DNA of 64,000 nt, from positions 310,001-374,000 of the forward strand of contig NZ_BEXF01000003.1 in assembly GCF_002897295.1 (NCBI RefSeq). The letters run 5' to 3'. Position numbers and translations under genes: made by a program. This document shows positions 10,462-18,950 of the stretch, piece after piece (position 1 is the stretch's first letter; every line of letters begins with the position of its first letter). Source of the stretch: Brevibacillus reuszeri. GTDB taxonomy: Bacteria; Bacillota; Bacilli; Brevibacillales; Brevibacillaceae. The notes beneath the pieces were generated by a model. It saw only the letters and a list, made by a program, of their open reading frames with translations, was not told the origin of the DNA and did not search any database.

Positions 10462-10485
10462 AGCTTTGTTACAGGGTCATACAAA

Positions 10486-10528
10486 AAAGCTGGCTTTCCA
10501 CTTCTGGACGCCAGCTTTCTCTTATTTT
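10486..10528. terminator. Bidirectional terminator between pepF-like gene and ispA
   Basis: A 9-bp stem AAAGCTGGC/GCCAGCTTT (10486-10494 and 10510-10518) is flanked by an A-run on the left and a T-rich run on the right. It can therefore end transcription of the plus-strand peptidase gene and of the minus-strand ispA operon, whose stop codon is at 10522. Confidence 0.85.
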
Positions 10529-11427
10529 TTTCGATTGCGCACATAATCAGCAAGCGGACTCAGCGCCGAGTGCTCGATTCCAGCATCGACAAGTGCTGCT
10601 CTGGCCTCATCAATCAAGGCAACGAGACGTTCCTTGGATTCTGCCAAGCCTAACAACGAAGGATACGTTGCTTTTTGACGATCAGCATCACTGCCCACTG
10701 CCTTGCCAAGCTCAGCTGCGTCTCCCTCTACATTCAAAATATCGTCTTTAATCTGGAATGCCAGTCCGATGCAGACACCGTAGCGTGTCAAAGCATCCAT
10801 CTGCGCTTCTGTAGCTTCAGCGAGGTACCCTCCACCCCGCAGTGCAGCGATCAGCAGGTCCCCCGTTTTGTGACGATGAATGAACTCCAGCTGCTCCAGG
10901 TCGAGCTTCTTGGTCTCTCCCTCGATGTCAGCCATTTGACCCCCGACCATCCCGGTAGCACCGGCGCGTTTGCCAAGCTCGGCGATCAGGCTGACCGTAG
11001 TTTTTGCAGATACATCTGCTCGCTCACCGTATTGTTCCGCAATATAAGAGAAGGCACGTGTCAGCAACGCATCTCCAGCCAGGATAGCCGTAGCCTCACC
11101 AAACACCTTGTGATTCGTTGGCTTGCCGCGTCGCAGATCATCATCATCCATCGCAGGCAGATCATCATGAATTAACGAGTACGTATGTATCATTTCCAGG
11201 GCGACCGCAAAAGGAATCCCCCGCTCAATCGGCTTGTCCAGCGCCTCCAATACTGCGAGCACCAGCATCGGACGCAGTCTTTTTCCACCCGCCATCAAGG
11301 AATACTTCATGGATTCGTAGAGGGAAGAAGGAACACCTTGTTGTTCCAGAGCAGGAACGAGTTTGTCCTCAATAAAATCGATCTTCTCTCTCAGGTAGGT
11401 TTGGAATGTATCCACGGTAATCATCAT
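10522..11427 (-). CDS. ispA: Farnesyl diphosphate synthase (polyprenyl synthetase)
   Basis: Chain-elongating prenyltransferase making farnesyl diphosphate. It has the first Asp-rich motif in LIHDDLPAMDDDDLRRGKP, the second in FQIKDDILNVEGD and the substrate motif LMAGGKRLRPML. Length is 301 aa, the usual size. The first ATG overlaps the xseB stop (ATGATGA); the next ATG three bases later is equally possible. It ends at a strong shared terminator, so the xseA-xseB-ispA transcript stops before dxs. Confidence 0.95.
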   Translation of the reverse strand: MMITVDTFQTYLREKIDFIEDKLVPALEQQGVPSSLYESMKYSLMAGGKRLRPMLVLAVLEALDKPIERGIPFAVALEMIHTYSLIHDDLPAMDDDDLRRGKPTNHKVFGEATAILAGDALLTRAFSYIAEQYGERADVSAKTTVSLIAELGKRAGATGMVGGQMADIEGETKKLDLEQLEFIHRHKTGDLLIAALRGGGYLAEATEAQMDALTRYGVCIGLAFQIKDDILNVEGDAAELGKAVGSDADRQKATYPSLLGLAESKERLVALIDEARAALVDAGIEHSALSPLADYVRNRKK

Positions 11428-11675
11428 TCCCCTTCCACCCGAAAAGCCTTTTGCTTCAACTGTCCGTCCTCTTCTACCAGCTGAACGATTTTGGCTTCAA
11501 TTGCATCCAGTTTCTGGCCGCAAATCCGGGAGAGGGTTACCCCTTCCTGATACAGAGTGATTGCTTCTTCCAAAGAAATTTCTCCTTCTTCAAGACGATT
11601 CACAACTTCCTCGAGCCGTTTCATCGCTTCTTCAAACTGCATGTCATTCTCTTGGTCTGTTTTCTTGCGAGCCAT
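11424..11675 (-). CDS. xseB: Exodeoxyribonuclease VII small subunit
   Basis: Small subunit of ExoVII, which degrades single-stranded DNA. The 83-aa protein has the family core MQFEEAMKRLEEVVNRLEEG followed by SLEEAITLYQEG. The ATG at 11675 (MARKKTDQEND) has GGAGG about 9 nt upstream. It overlaps the 3' end of xseA by 32 nt and the start of ispA by 4 nt, so the three are tightly coupled. Confidence 0.93.
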   Translation of the reverse strand: MARKKTDQENDMQFEEAMKRLEEVVNRLEEGEISLEEAITLYQEGVTLSRICGQKLDAIEAKIVQLVEEDGQLKQKAFRVEGE

Positions 11676-13023
11676 TATGTTTCTCCTCCCGATTAATCTG
11701 TTCCACACGTGCAGTCGCACTACCATCTTTTAATCGTACCATGAGCTCGTCTCCTGGAGCAAACTGCTCTACGGATTTCACTAAAGTTTCACCTGTATAC
11801 ACCAAGGAAAATCCCCGCTGCATGACCTTCAGTGGACTGAGGGCATCGAGCTGTGCAATGCGAGCCGCAAACGACATTTGCTTTTGTGTGAGATGTCCCC
11901 TGATTCGCTCATCCAGTCGCGCCCGGAGAGTGGATACATTATTACGCCGCTCGCCGATCCGATCTACGAGTCTGTACCGCTTCAGCTGTCCGTCGATTCG
12001 TTCGAAGCGCTCGCGTCTTCGGACGAGGAGATTCTTCATCGCTTGACTCATCCGCAGATGTGCCCTGTCCAGTCGTTCGGCTGATTCCTCCAGCCTTCTC
12101 TGTGGCTGACGCATGGCATAGGAGTTCGCTAAACGCTCCAACCGCTTACGCTCTGCGCTCAAGCGATTTTGTACAGCGCGGGATATGCGGCTATCGAATT
12201 GCTTGACTCGCTCTACCCATTCCAAGTAGTGCGGTACGGCCAATTCGGCTGCGGCGGTAGGAGTAGCTGCTCGCACATCCGCTACGAAATCTGCAATCGT
12301 TACGTCCGTTTCGTGTCCGACAGCCGATATGACAGGGATGACCGAGGAGGCGATAGCCCGCGCTACCATTTCGTCATTAAAAGCCCATAGCTCTTCGATC
12401 GAGCCGCCGCCTCGCCCCACGATCAGCACATCGATATCCGTCTGCTGATTCATGATGCGAATCGCTGAGATGATAGAAGTAGGTGCGTCCACTCCCTGCA
12501 CGACAGCCGGAGCCAGTACGATCTGGGCTTGCGGGTATCTGCGCCTGATCGTTGTGCAAATATCCCGAATCGCTGCCCCGGTAGGTGATGTAACCACCCC
12601 TACCTTTTTTGGGAAACGTGGAAGCAGCCGTTTTCTTTCTGCCGCAAACAAGCCTTCTGCCGCCAGCTTTTCTTTTAATTGCTCAAACGCCAAATAAAGA
12701 GATCCCAGTCCATCCGGCTGCATCTCTTTGGCATATAGCTGATAGGCGCCATCCCTTTCAAATGCAGAGATCGAGCCTCGTACGATTGTTTTGGTACCAT
12801 CCTTTGGCAGGAAGCGCACGAATCGATTATAGCTGGCAAACATCACCACTTTGATCCGCGAAGTCTTATCCTTGAGGGTAAAATACATATGCCCGCTGGA
12901 GTGGTGGGTAAAATTCGAGATTTCTCCTCTCACCCATATATCCTGCAAATACGCTTCCTTTTCCAGCACATGCTTGATGAAGCGATTCAGATCACTGACA
13001 GATAAAATGTTTTGTGCAGCCAT
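11644..13023 (-). CDS. xseA: Exodeoxyribonuclease VII large subunit
   Basis: Catalytic subunit of ExoVII. An N-terminal OB-fold (LSVSDLNRFIKHVLE, VRGEISNFTHHSSGHMYF) is followed by the XseA catalytic region with VGVVTSPTGAAIRDI, GRGGGSIEELWAFNDE and SAVGHETDVTIADFVAD, then a long coiled-coil tail. Length is 459 aa. Its ribosome site TAGGAGG follows directly after a hairpin with a short T-run that closes folD. Confidence 0.96.
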   Translation of the reverse strand: MAAQNILSVSDLNRFIKHVLEKEAYLQDIWVRGEISNFTHHSSGHMYFTLKDKTSRIKVVMFASYNRFVRFLPKDGTKTIVRGSISAFERDGAYQLYAKEMQPDGLGSLYLAFEQLKEKLAAEGLFAAERKRLLPRFPKKVGVVTSPTGAAIRDICTTIRRRYPQAQIVLAPAVVQGVDAPTSIISAIRIMNQQTDIDVLIVGRGGGSIEELWAFNDEMVARAIASSVIPVISAVGHETDVTIADFVADVRAATPTAAAELAVPHYLEWVERVKQFDSRISRAVQNRLSAERKRLERLANSYAMRQPQRRLEESAERLDRAHLRMSQAMKNLLVRRRERFERIDGQLKRYRLVDRIGERRNNVSTLRARLDERIRGHLTQKQMSFAARIAQLDALSPLKVMQRGFSLVYTGETLVKSVEQFAPGDELMVRLKDGSATARVEQINREEKHNGSQENRPRE

Positions 13024-13036
13024 ACGCCCTCCTATA

Positions 13037-13076
13037 GAAAAGAAATGGATAAAGCAATGAGTGCCCTATCCATTTC
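13037..13076 (-). terminator. Hairpin between folD and xseA
   Basis: A perfect 10-bp stem GAAATGGATA/TATCCATTTC (13042-13051, 13067-13076) with a 15-nt loop is followed on the minus strand by TTTTC and then immediately by the xseA ribosome binding site. It could be a partial terminator or an RNA processing/stability element that sets the folD to xseA ratio. Confidence 0.6.
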
Positions 13077-13092
13077 CAAGTAGCAGGTACTT

Positions 13093-13947
13093 TTATCGTT
13101 TTGCTTGCTTTCTCGCTGCCATCACCGTGTTTTTCAAAAGCATCGTAATGGTCATAGGTCCTACGCCGCCAGGAACTGGTGTCAGGAAGCTTGCCACTTC
13201 CTGCACTTCGTCAAATTTGACATCTCCGACCAGCTTGCCTGTTTCGATGCGGTTCACCCCGACGTCGATTACGACCGCCCCAGGCTTCACGTGTTCTTTT
13301 CCGATCATGTGAGCACGACCAGTAGCAACTACGAGAATATCCGCTTTTCGCGTGTACTCCTCCAGATTTTGCGTGCGCGAATGACACATCGTGACCGTAG
13401 CGTTTTCTTGCTGCAAAAGTAAGGAAACTGGTTTGCCTACGATGTTGCTGCGGCCGATGACAACAGCATGCTTGCCTGCAATTGATGTACCTGTGCGTTT
13501 GATTAATTCAATAATCCCGTGCGGTGTGCAAGGAAGCATCGTTTCATTCCCCAGCACCATGTTGCCTACGCTGATTGGATGAAAGCCGTCCACGTCTTTT
13601 TCTGGATGGATCGCTTCGATCACAGCAGCCTCTGAAATATGAGCTGGCAGAGGGAGTTGAACCAAAATCCCGTTAACGTTCGGATTTTCGTTCAATCCTT
13701 GGATGATCGAGAGCAATTCTTCCTCTGTAGTCGAAGCATCCTTCAAAATCAACTCAGAACGGATACCGACTTCCTCACAGCCTTTAGACTTTCCGCGTAC
13801 ATACGAATGCGACGCAGGATCATCGCCAACCAGCACTACCGTCAAGCCTGGGACGATCCCTTGTTCTTTCAGATCAGCAACTTCGTTTGCCAATTCGAAG
13901 CGAATACTTTGTGCTACTTCTTTTCCTTGGAGAATGGTTGCAGCCAT
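13093..13947 (-). CDS. folD: Methylenetetrahydrofolate dehydrogenase/cyclohydrolase
   Basis: Bifunctional enzyme interconverting 5,10-methylene- and 10-formyl-tetrahydrofolate. It shows [14 protein letters not shown] with the catalytic Tyr/Lys region, [10 protein letters not shown] and the NADP fold motif [17 protein letters not shown], ending with [18 protein letters not shown]. The ATG at 13947 with AAGGAGG upstream gives [12 protein letters not shown] and 284 aa, the family length; earlier in-frame starts would add unrelated residues. A good promoter lies upstream. Confidence 0.97.
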   Translation of the reverse strand: MAATILQGKEVAQSIRFELANEVADLKEQGIVPGLTVVLVGDDPASHSYVRGKSKGCEEVGIRSELILKDASTTEEELLSIIQGLNENPNVNGILVQLPLPAHISEAAVIEAIHPEKDVDGFHPISVGNMVLGNETMLPCTPHGIIELIKRTGTSIAGKHAVVIGRSNIVGKPVSLLLQQENATVTMCHSRTQNLEEYTRKADILVVATGRAHMIGKEHVKPGAVVIDVGVNRIETGKLVGDVKFDEVQEVASFLTPVPGGVGPMTITMLLKNTVMAARKQAKR

Positions 13948-13983
13948 GGAGAAAAAGCCTCCTTCATTTACGTCGATACATCC

Positions 13984-14012
13984 AGTGTACCGATTTAGTG
14001 AGTAGCTGTAAA
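13984..14012 (-). promoter_or_regulatory. Putative sigma-A promoter of folD
   Basis: On the minus strand TTTACA (14007-14012) and TACACT (13984-13989) are separated by exactly 17 nt. They sit about 37 nt before the folD start and after the end of the TsaD-like gene. Confidence 0.45.
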
Positions 14013-14035
14013 GCCGAATCATAAAAAGTTTATCA

Positions 14036-14998
14036 TTATTTAATGTTCGTCTTTTGCTTCATCCACCCAAGCATAGCCACGCCATAAGCGTTATCTCCTG
14101 AATAAACAGGGTCGCAGAAGTATAATTTCGCTTTGACTGCAGGGTGCTCCAATCGTTTGATCAAGCGCTCACGCATGTATTGATTCGCAGCGACACCGCC
14201 GACGATCAGGATATCTTTCGGCAAGCCTTGCTCTACTGCACGGCGCAATGACTTTTCCAGTGTATTGGCGATGCATTGCTCTGTTGCACGGGCAATATCA
14301 GCGTGGCTTGCCGCCCCCGCCTGAAGTGCGCGCAGCAGCGATGCTTCCGGACCAGAAAAGCTGAACGATAGACCATCCACCGCTGAGGAAACCCGAAATT
14401 CTCCTGATGCTTGTTTCGCTAGCTCCTCCAATTGTGGACCTGCAGGAAATGACATCCCAAGAGCAACGCCGATGCGGTCTACCAATTGTCCGGCATGAAG
14501 GTCAATAGTTCCCCCTACCTTTTCAATCGAGTAGCCCGTACTCAATCGTTCACATACTAGAAGCTCACTCGTACCTCCGGATAGATGTACAGCCAAAAAA
14601 CGGTTCTCTTCGGGACGTACATCGGCGGTATATTCCCCTGCGGCAATATGTCCTTCCTGATGGGTAGTCAAATGAAGGGGAACACGCAAATAGGTTGCAA
14701 GTGATTTCGCGAGACCCTCTCCTACCTTAAACACTGGCATATAGGATTGATCTACAGGACGCGGCTTTTCACTGACACATACAGCTTCAATCTCATAATC
14801 CATCCATTTCATTTGCTCACTTAGTTCTGGCAAGTTCATCACATGCTGAAAGACGGCTTCAGACTGTTGCAGACCGCGCTTTCCTTCCTTTACTTTCAGG
14901 AGGCGTTTTGCTTCTGCCACAATCCGGCCGTCTTCTTGAGCCAAGCACAGTGATGTCCGGTAATTGCTCGTATCAATGCCTAACATTACCTTAGTCAT
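14036..14998 (-). CDS. TsaD/Kae1-like protein (second paralogue type)
   Basis: Member of the Kae1/TsaD ASKHA ATPase family, usually annotated as O-sialoglycoprotein endopeptidase. It begins with [16 protein letters not shown], carries the two metal-binding His in [13 protein letters not shown] (H113, H117), the phosphate motif LSGGTSELL and the C-terminal [13 protein letters not shown]. At 320 aa it is a little shorter than housekeeping TsaD, and its HQEGH replaces the usual HMEAH. The real tsaD is normally next to tsaB/tsaE, which are absent here, so this is probably a paralogue. It lies between nusB and folD. Whether it makes threonylcarbamoyl-adenosine is not known. Confidence 0.8.
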   Translation of the reverse strand: MTKVMLGIDTSNYRTSLCLAQEDGRIVAEAKRLLKVKEGKRGLQQSEAVFQHVMNLPELSEQMKWMDYEIEAVCVSEKPRPVDQSYMPVFKVGEGLAKSLATYLRVPLHLTTHQEGHIAAGEYTADVRPEENRFLAVHLSGGTSELLVCERLSTGYSIEKVGGTIDLHAGQLVDRIGVALGMSFPAGPQLEELAKQASGEFRVSSAVDGLSFSFSGPEASLLRALQAGAASHADIARATEQCIANTLEKSLRRAVEQGLPKDILIVGGVAANQYMRERLIKRLEHPAVKAKLYFCDPVYSGDNAYGVAMLGWMKQKTNIK

Positions 14999-15016
14999 GC
15001 TTGTATCTCCTGCCTG

Positions 15017-15421
15017 TTACGCCTGTGCCGTCTCACGAGTCTGCAAGAAGCTGGACAAGACGCCGTTAATATATCGATGGGATTGCTCATCAGAAAACAG
15101 CTTGGCAATCTCGATGGCTTCGTTCATAACGACTTTATCGGGAGTTTCTGCTTCAAACATGATCTCATAGAAAGCCAGACGAAGAATAGCGCGATCAACA
15201 TTGGCAATTCTCTCTAACTGCCAGCCACGCAAATACTTTTTGATTTCTGCATCAATCTCTGCCAGGTTTTTTAATACACCATCGAGGAGATAACGCAAAT
15301 ACTCGGTTTTTTCTTCGGATTCTTCCATAACTAGTGCAACTGCTTCCTTAACTGGGACTTCAGCCATGTCAATCTGGAATAGACATTGGACTGCTTTTTC
15401 TCGTGCTGTTCTTCGTTTCAT
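15017..15421 (-). CDS. nusB: Transcription antitermination factor NusB
   Basis: Binds boxA RNA with NusE (S10) to support rRNA antitermination. The 134-aa all-helical protein starts MKRRTAREKAVQCLFQ and has DRAILRLAFYEIMF and the C-terminal AIEIAKLFSDEQSHRYINGVL. The ATG at 15421 has AGGTG 6 nt upstream; a GTG at 15430 is too close to it. It sits after the Asp23/AmaP/DUF2273 genes, similar to the yqhY-nusB order in B. subtilis. Confidence 0.96.
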   Translation of the reverse strand: MKRRTAREKAVQCLFQIDMAEVPVKEAVALVMEESEEKTEYLRYLLDGVLKNLAEIDAEIKKYLRGWQLERIANVDRAILRLAFYEIMFEAETPDKVVMNEAIEIAKLFSDEQSHRYINGVLSSFLQTRETAQA

Positions 15422-15473
15422 TCCATTCACCTACTAATTAAAGTGAGCTCGGAGTTCATCTCTCCGAACGTAA

Positions 15474-15686
15474 TCACCGGAACTTGCCTGGCAGAATCCG
15501 ATCAAGGATTTCCCGCAAATCTTCTTTATGATCCAATTTACGACCAATATAGTAGCCGGTTCCGACAAACACAACAAACACCAGTGTATCCCAAAAGCCG
15601 ACAAGAAGGTAGATGATACCGAAAAAAAGTCCGGCAATAACCCCCATTAGCTTCCCCTTGTGCTCCCACAATAACTCCCATAACAT
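15474..15686 (-). CDS. DUF2273 small membrane protein
   Basis: A 70-aa protein with two hydrophobic segments (GVIAGLFFGIIYLLVGFW and VFVVFVGTGYYIGRKL) and a charged C-terminus. It fits the DUF2273 family, commonly encoded beside AmaP and Asp23/Gls24 proteins. The ATG at 15686 has AAGGTG 6 nt upstream. It is 12 nt from amaP, so the two are co-transcribed. It probably takes part in the membrane assembly that holds Asp23-type proteins; its own function is unknown. Confidence 0.8.
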   Translation of the reverse strand: MLWELLWEHKGKLMGVIAGLFFGIIYLLVGFWDTLVFVVFVGTGYYIGRKLDHKEDLREILDRILPGKFR

Positions 15687-15698
15687 GGCGTTCACCTT

Positions 15699-16256
15699 CT
15701 ATTCCACACGCTTGCGAGCCGCGTAGTTTTCTTGCTGAGCAACTTCCGTAACAACGACTGCTACTTCAGAAATAACAACCCCAGCAATGCCTTCCACTTG
15801 CTCCTTTACACCGGCCTGCAATTGCTGTGTCAAATCAGGCAAAGGCGTTTCCCCATCCACAGAAACACGCAAGGTAATAATATTTCCGCTTTCTAATGCT
15901 TTCACAGTCGTCTTCATATCACGAACGCCTTTTACCCGTCTCGCAGCACGCTCAGCAATGGTTTGGATCGTCTGAATCGTAATATTAACTTCACCGAGAT
16001 CATTGCGCTGGCGAATACCGCGTTCCACTTTAGGCTTGTTTCTGCGGAAGGAACTGAAAAAGAAACGAAGGCTGACAACGAGGAAAATAATCGCAACGAT
16101 GAGATACGTGATGTTGGTCCCAGCTAGCATTTGATCTACATATGGCGTAAATACATCTGGTGAGACCCATCCGCTAAAAGCGGTTATTGCAATGCAGGAT
16201 AGGATGATCAGAGCAAAGCTGTAAATCGTCAAGATAAAGCGGTCAAACAAATTCAC
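15699..16256 (-). CDS. amaP: Alkaline shock response membrane anchor AmaP
   Basis: Membrane anchor for Asp23-family proteins. Starting at GTG 16256 it reads MNLFDRFILTIYSFAL, has two membrane helices (LIILSCIAITAF and ITYLIVAIIFLVVSLRFFF) and an Asp23-like C-terminal domain from about residue 85. I prefer the GTG because AAGGAG lies 8 nt before it; an ATG two codons upstream is only 2 nt from that site. It is followed by DUF2273 and nusB. Confidence 0.85.
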   Translation of the reverse strand: MNLFDRFILTIYSFALIILSCIAITAFSGWVSPDVFTPYVDQMLAGTNITYLIVAIIFLVVSLRFFFSSFRRNKPKVERGIRQRNDLGEVNITIQTIQTIAERAARRVKGVRDMKTTVKALESGNIITLRVSVDGETPLPDLTQQLQAGVKEQVEGIAGVVISEVAVVVTEVAQQENYAARKRVE

Positions 16257-16332
16257 ATGCATCTCTCCTTTAAGCCAAGTTTGCAGTGGAGACAAACATG
16301 GCACGTATGACAAAAGCTCAATTTGAATGAGC

Positions 16333-16359
16333 AAAATGCCCCCTGTTAGTAGGGGGCAT
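16333..16359 (-). terminator. Hairpin between the asp23-like gene and amaP
   Basis: A perfect 9-bp stem ATGCCCCCT/AGGGGGCAT with a 6-nt loop (16336-16344 and 16351-16359), followed on the minus strand by only four T. It is likely an attenuator or stability hairpin that lowers amaP relative to the upstream gene. Confidence 0.55.
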
Positions 16360-16373
16360 CCATCCGCTGCATG

Positions 16374-16793
16374 TTAACGCACGCGCTGGTAATCTTCCAC
16401 TACAGCAGCAGGCGCTGGCGCTTTTTCTTCGGCTTTCAGCTCTACGTCGACGATATGTACGTTAACCTCAACCACCGAAAGACCAGTCATGCCCTCGATC
16501 GCATTACGCACACTATCTTGAATATTTCGAGCAACATCCGGAATTCGATGTCCGTATTTCACGATAATAGAAACATCAACCGCAGCCTCACGGGAACCTA
16601 CTTCCACGCGAACGCCTCGTGCAATATTTTTACGGCCTAGTCGTTCAGCTATTTCTCCTACGAAACCGCCGCTCATTTGTGCTACGCCTTCTACCTCGGA
16701 CGCAGCCATGCCAGCGATCACTTCCAATACTTCGGGAGCGATCTGGACTTTTCCCAGCTCCGTTCTATCTAAATCTGGAGTAAACTCTTCCAT
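16374..16793 (-). CDS. Asp23/Gls24 family envelope stress protein (YqhY-like)
   Basis: A 139-aa Asp23/Gls24 domain protein with GKVQIAPEVLEVIAGMAASEVEGV, ARGVRVEVGSREAAVDVSI and IVKYGHRIPDVARNIQDSV. It corresponds in position to B. subtilis yqhY, which lies between accC and nusB and has been linked to acetyl-CoA carboxylase control. GGAGGTG lies 6 nt before the ATG at 16793. The tail is Ala/Pro/Glu-rich. A strong sigma-A promoter lies just upstream. It likely binds the membrane through AmaP. Confidence 0.9.
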   Translation of the reverse strand: MEEFTPDLDRTELGKVQIAPEVLEVIAGMAASEVEGVAQMSGGFVGEIAERLGRKNIARGVRVEVGSREAAVDVSIIVKYGHRIPDVARNIQDSVRNAIEGMTGLSVVEVNVHIVDVELKAEEKAPAPAAVVEDYQRVR

Positions 16794-16823
16794 GCTTCGC
16801 ACCTCCCTTTAGATTTGTTATTC

Positions 16824-16852
16824 ATTATAGCAAGAGCACCGTTTTTTTACAA
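16824..16852 (-). promoter_or_regulatory. Putative sigma-A promoter of the asp23-amaP-DUF2273-nusB unit
   Basis: On the minus strand TTGTAA (16847-16852) and a perfect TATAAT (16824-16829) are 17 nt apart. The element fills the short gap between the accC stop and the asp23-like gene. Confidence 0.65.
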
Positions 16853-16860
16853 ATCAGCTC

Positions 16861-18213
16861 TTACTCACCAAGATTCAGATCATACAGCTCCAAAAACTTG
16901 GTGTCAAAGTGCCCACTGACAAACACTTCATGCTCAAGAACCTTCAAATGGAAAGGAATCGTGGTTGTAATTCCTTCGACCACAAATTCTCCGAGTGCTC
17001 GTTTCATTCTCTCGATCGCTTCATCGCGGTCTTTTCCCCATACGATCAGCTTTGCGATCATCGAATCGTAGTACGGCGGAATAGCGTATCCGGAATAAGC
17101 TGCGCTGTCCACTCGAACTCCGAAACCACCTGGGGCCAGGTATTCTGTAATCCGTCCTGGAGATGGCATGAAGTTTTTCGCAGGGTTCTCAGCATTAATC
17201 CGGCACTCAATCGCCCATCCGTCCAACTTGATGTCATCCTGAGTAAATGACAGCTGCTCTCCCGCTGCAACAGTCAGCTGTTCCTTGATCAGATCGATTC
17301 CTGTTACCAGCTCTGTTACAGGATGCTCTACCTGAATACGTGTATTCATTTCCATGAAGTAGAATTTGCCATGCTTATCCAACAGAAACTCTACTGTACC
17401 CGCTCCGTGGTAGGAAACAGCTTTCGCTGCTGCCACTGCGGCTTCACCCATTTGCTTGCGGGTCTCTTCGCTCAATGCAGGCGATGGTGCTTCTTCGATC
17501 AGCTTTTGATGACGGCGCTGGATGGAGCAATCGCGTTCGCCCAAGTAGACAGCATTGCCATGCTTGTCAGCCATGATTTGAATCTCTACATGGCGAGGGC
17601 CTTCTACGAATTTCTCCAGGTACACCCCGGCATTACCAAACGCTGTTTTCGCTTCATTTTGTGCCTGACGAATCGCTTTTTCCAAGTCTTCGTCGTCTAC
17701 CGCAACGCGCATTCCACGGCCGCCACCGCCTGCAGTTGCTTTGACCATGACTGGGTAGCCAATTTCATTCGCTGTTTTGATTGCGTCAGCTACATCTTCA
17801 ATCAAACCCTCTGTACCTGGTACTGTCGGTACGCCAGCCGTTTTCATCGTGTCTTTGGCTGTAGACTTGTCACCCATTTTCACTATCGCTTCTGGATCTG
17901 GACCGATAAAGGTGATATTGCATGCAGTGCAAATCTCTGCAAAATCAGCGTTTTCAGCCAAAAAGCCGTAGCCCGGATGGATCGCATCTGCTCCCACCTT
18001 GGTCGCTACGCTCATGATGTTTGCTATGTTCAAATAGCTTTCTTTGGATGCCTTTGGACCAATACAATAGGCTTCGTCGGCCAGTTTGACATGAAGCGCC
18101 TCACGATCCGCTTCGGAGTAGACAGCGACCGTACGAATGCCCAGCTCGCGACATGCACGGATAACCCGTACGGCAATCTCACCGCGATTGGCAATCAATA
18201 CTTTTTGAAACAT
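16861..18213 (-). CDS. accC: Acetyl-CoA carboxylase biotin carboxylase subunit
   Basis: Carboxylates the biotin on AccB with ATP and bicarbonate, the first half-reaction of fatty acid synthesis. It has the N-terminal [20 protein letters not shown], the ATP-grasp glycine loop [32 protein letters not shown] and the catalytic region FLEMNTR-like [18 protein letters not shown]. Length is 450 aa from the ATG at 18213 (GGAGG 8 nt upstream). It follows accB by 16 nt in one operon. Confidence 0.97.
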   Translation of the reverse strand: MFQKVLIANRGEIAVRVIRACRELGIRTVAVYSEADREALHVKLADEAYCIGPKASKESYLNIANIMSVATKVGADAIHPGYGFLAENADFAEICTACNITFIGPDPEAIVKMGDKSTAKDTMKTAGVPTVPGTEGLIEDVADAIKTANEIGYPVMVKATAGGGGRGMRVAVDDEDLEKAIRQAQNEAKTAFGNAGVYLEKFVEGPRHVEIQIMADKHGNAVYLGERDCSIQRRHQKLIEEAPSPALSEETRKQMGEAAVAAAKAVSYHGAGTVEFLLDKHGKFYFMEMNTRIQVEHPVTELVTGIDLIKEQLTVAAGEQLSFTQDDIKLDGWAIECRINAENPAKNFMPSPGRITEYLAPGGFGVRVDSAAYSGYAIPPYYDSMIAKLIVWGKDRDEAIERMKRALGEFVVEGITTTIPFHLKVLEHEVFVSGHFDTKFLELYDLNLGE

Positions 18214-18229
18214 TTCGCTCTCCTCCACC

Positions 18230-18730
18230 TTATTCTGGCTTCACCAAAAACAACGGTTGACCATATTCTACCAATTGGCCGTCTTCTACGAGTACTTTAA
18301 CAATCTCGCCCGTTACTTCTGCTTCAATCTCGTTAAACAGCTTCATCGCTTCTACGATGCAAACTACTTTGCTTGCGCTCACTTTGTCGCCTGCTTGGAC
18401 ATATGCTGGTTTGCCTGGCTCTGGAGAACTGTAGAAGGTTCCTACCATTGGGGAAACAATTTTATGCAGGTTAGCGTCATCTGCTACTGGCGCAGCTTTT
18501 GGCGCTTCCACAGCCACTGGGGCCGCTATAGGAGCTGGTGCAGCTGTTACGGGAGCTACTGCCACTGGTGCTGCTACCTGAGCAGCTGCAGCAGGTTGTG
18601 CGACTACTACTGTCTCTGTACCACTGGATTTTCTCACGGTGACTTTTGTCCCGTCGGATTCCAGCTTGAATTCATTAATGGAAGATTGATCAATCAACTT
18701 AATAATTTCGCGGATTTCATGAATTTTCAT
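18230..18730 (-). CDS. accB: Biotin carboxyl carrier protein
   Basis: Carries the biotin arm of acetyl-CoA carboxylase. The 166-aa protein has an N-terminal helix ([14 protein letters not shown]), a long Ala/Pro/Val linker (residues about 43-85) and a C-terminal biotinyl domain with the biotinylated Lys130 in VEAMKLFNE. It is encoded with accC as in most Firmicutes. A promoter with a 17-nt spacer lies 80 nt upstream, right after the terminator of the spoIIIA operon. Confidence 0.96.
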   Translation of the reverse strand: MKIHEIREIIKLIDQSSINEFKLESDGTKVTVRKSSGTETVVVAQPAAAAQVAAPVAVAPVTAAPAPIAAPVAVEAPKAAPVADDANLHKIVSPMVGTFYSSPEPGKPAYVQAGDKVSASKVVCIVEAMKLFNEIEAEVTGEIVKVLVEDGQLVEYGQPLFLVKPE

Positions 18731-18809
18731 TACGAACAAGCACTCCTTCGTTTGTTTCGATCAAGATTCAGGGAGTCAATTATGTATCCTTTTGGCAAAC
18801 CATAAATCC

Positions 18810-18838
18810 ATGGTAGCTTGTTGCCCAGACCACGTCAA
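18810..18838 (-). promoter_or_regulatory. Putative sigma-A promoter of accBC
   Basis: Minus-strand TTGACG (18833-18838) and TACCAT (18810-18815) separated by 17 nt. The -35 begins 2 nt after the large hairpin that ends spoIIIAH, giving a compact terminator-promoter junction. Confidence 0.5.
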
Positions 18839-18840
18839 GA

Positions 18841-18884
18841 AAGGATTTCCCCTCTTCTTTCCCAGAAGAAGTGAGGAAATCCTT
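18841..18884 (-). terminator. Large hairpin ending the spoIIIA operon
   Basis: A 44-nt near-palindrome: outer 10-bp stem AAGGATTTCC/GGAAATCCTT (18841-18850, 18875-18884) and inner 6-bp stem CTTCTT/AAGAAG, with a 3 x 3 internal loop. The minus-strand transcript continues TCTTG, a weak U-tract. It most likely ends spoIIIAH transcription, but its position directly upstream of the accB -35 also allows a protein-binding role. Confidence 0.6.
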
Positions 18885-18950
18885 ACAATCATGCCCGTTT
18901 TGAGTGTGGCTTATAACGGGAAGTCGTCCACAAGCTTCACCTGCATTCAC

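Noticed and set aside
17323-18300. A 325-codon plus-strand frame opposite accC and the end of accB
   Set aside because: Residue make-up (many Cys, His, Phe) is typical of antisense reading of a conserved gene; accC covers it fully.
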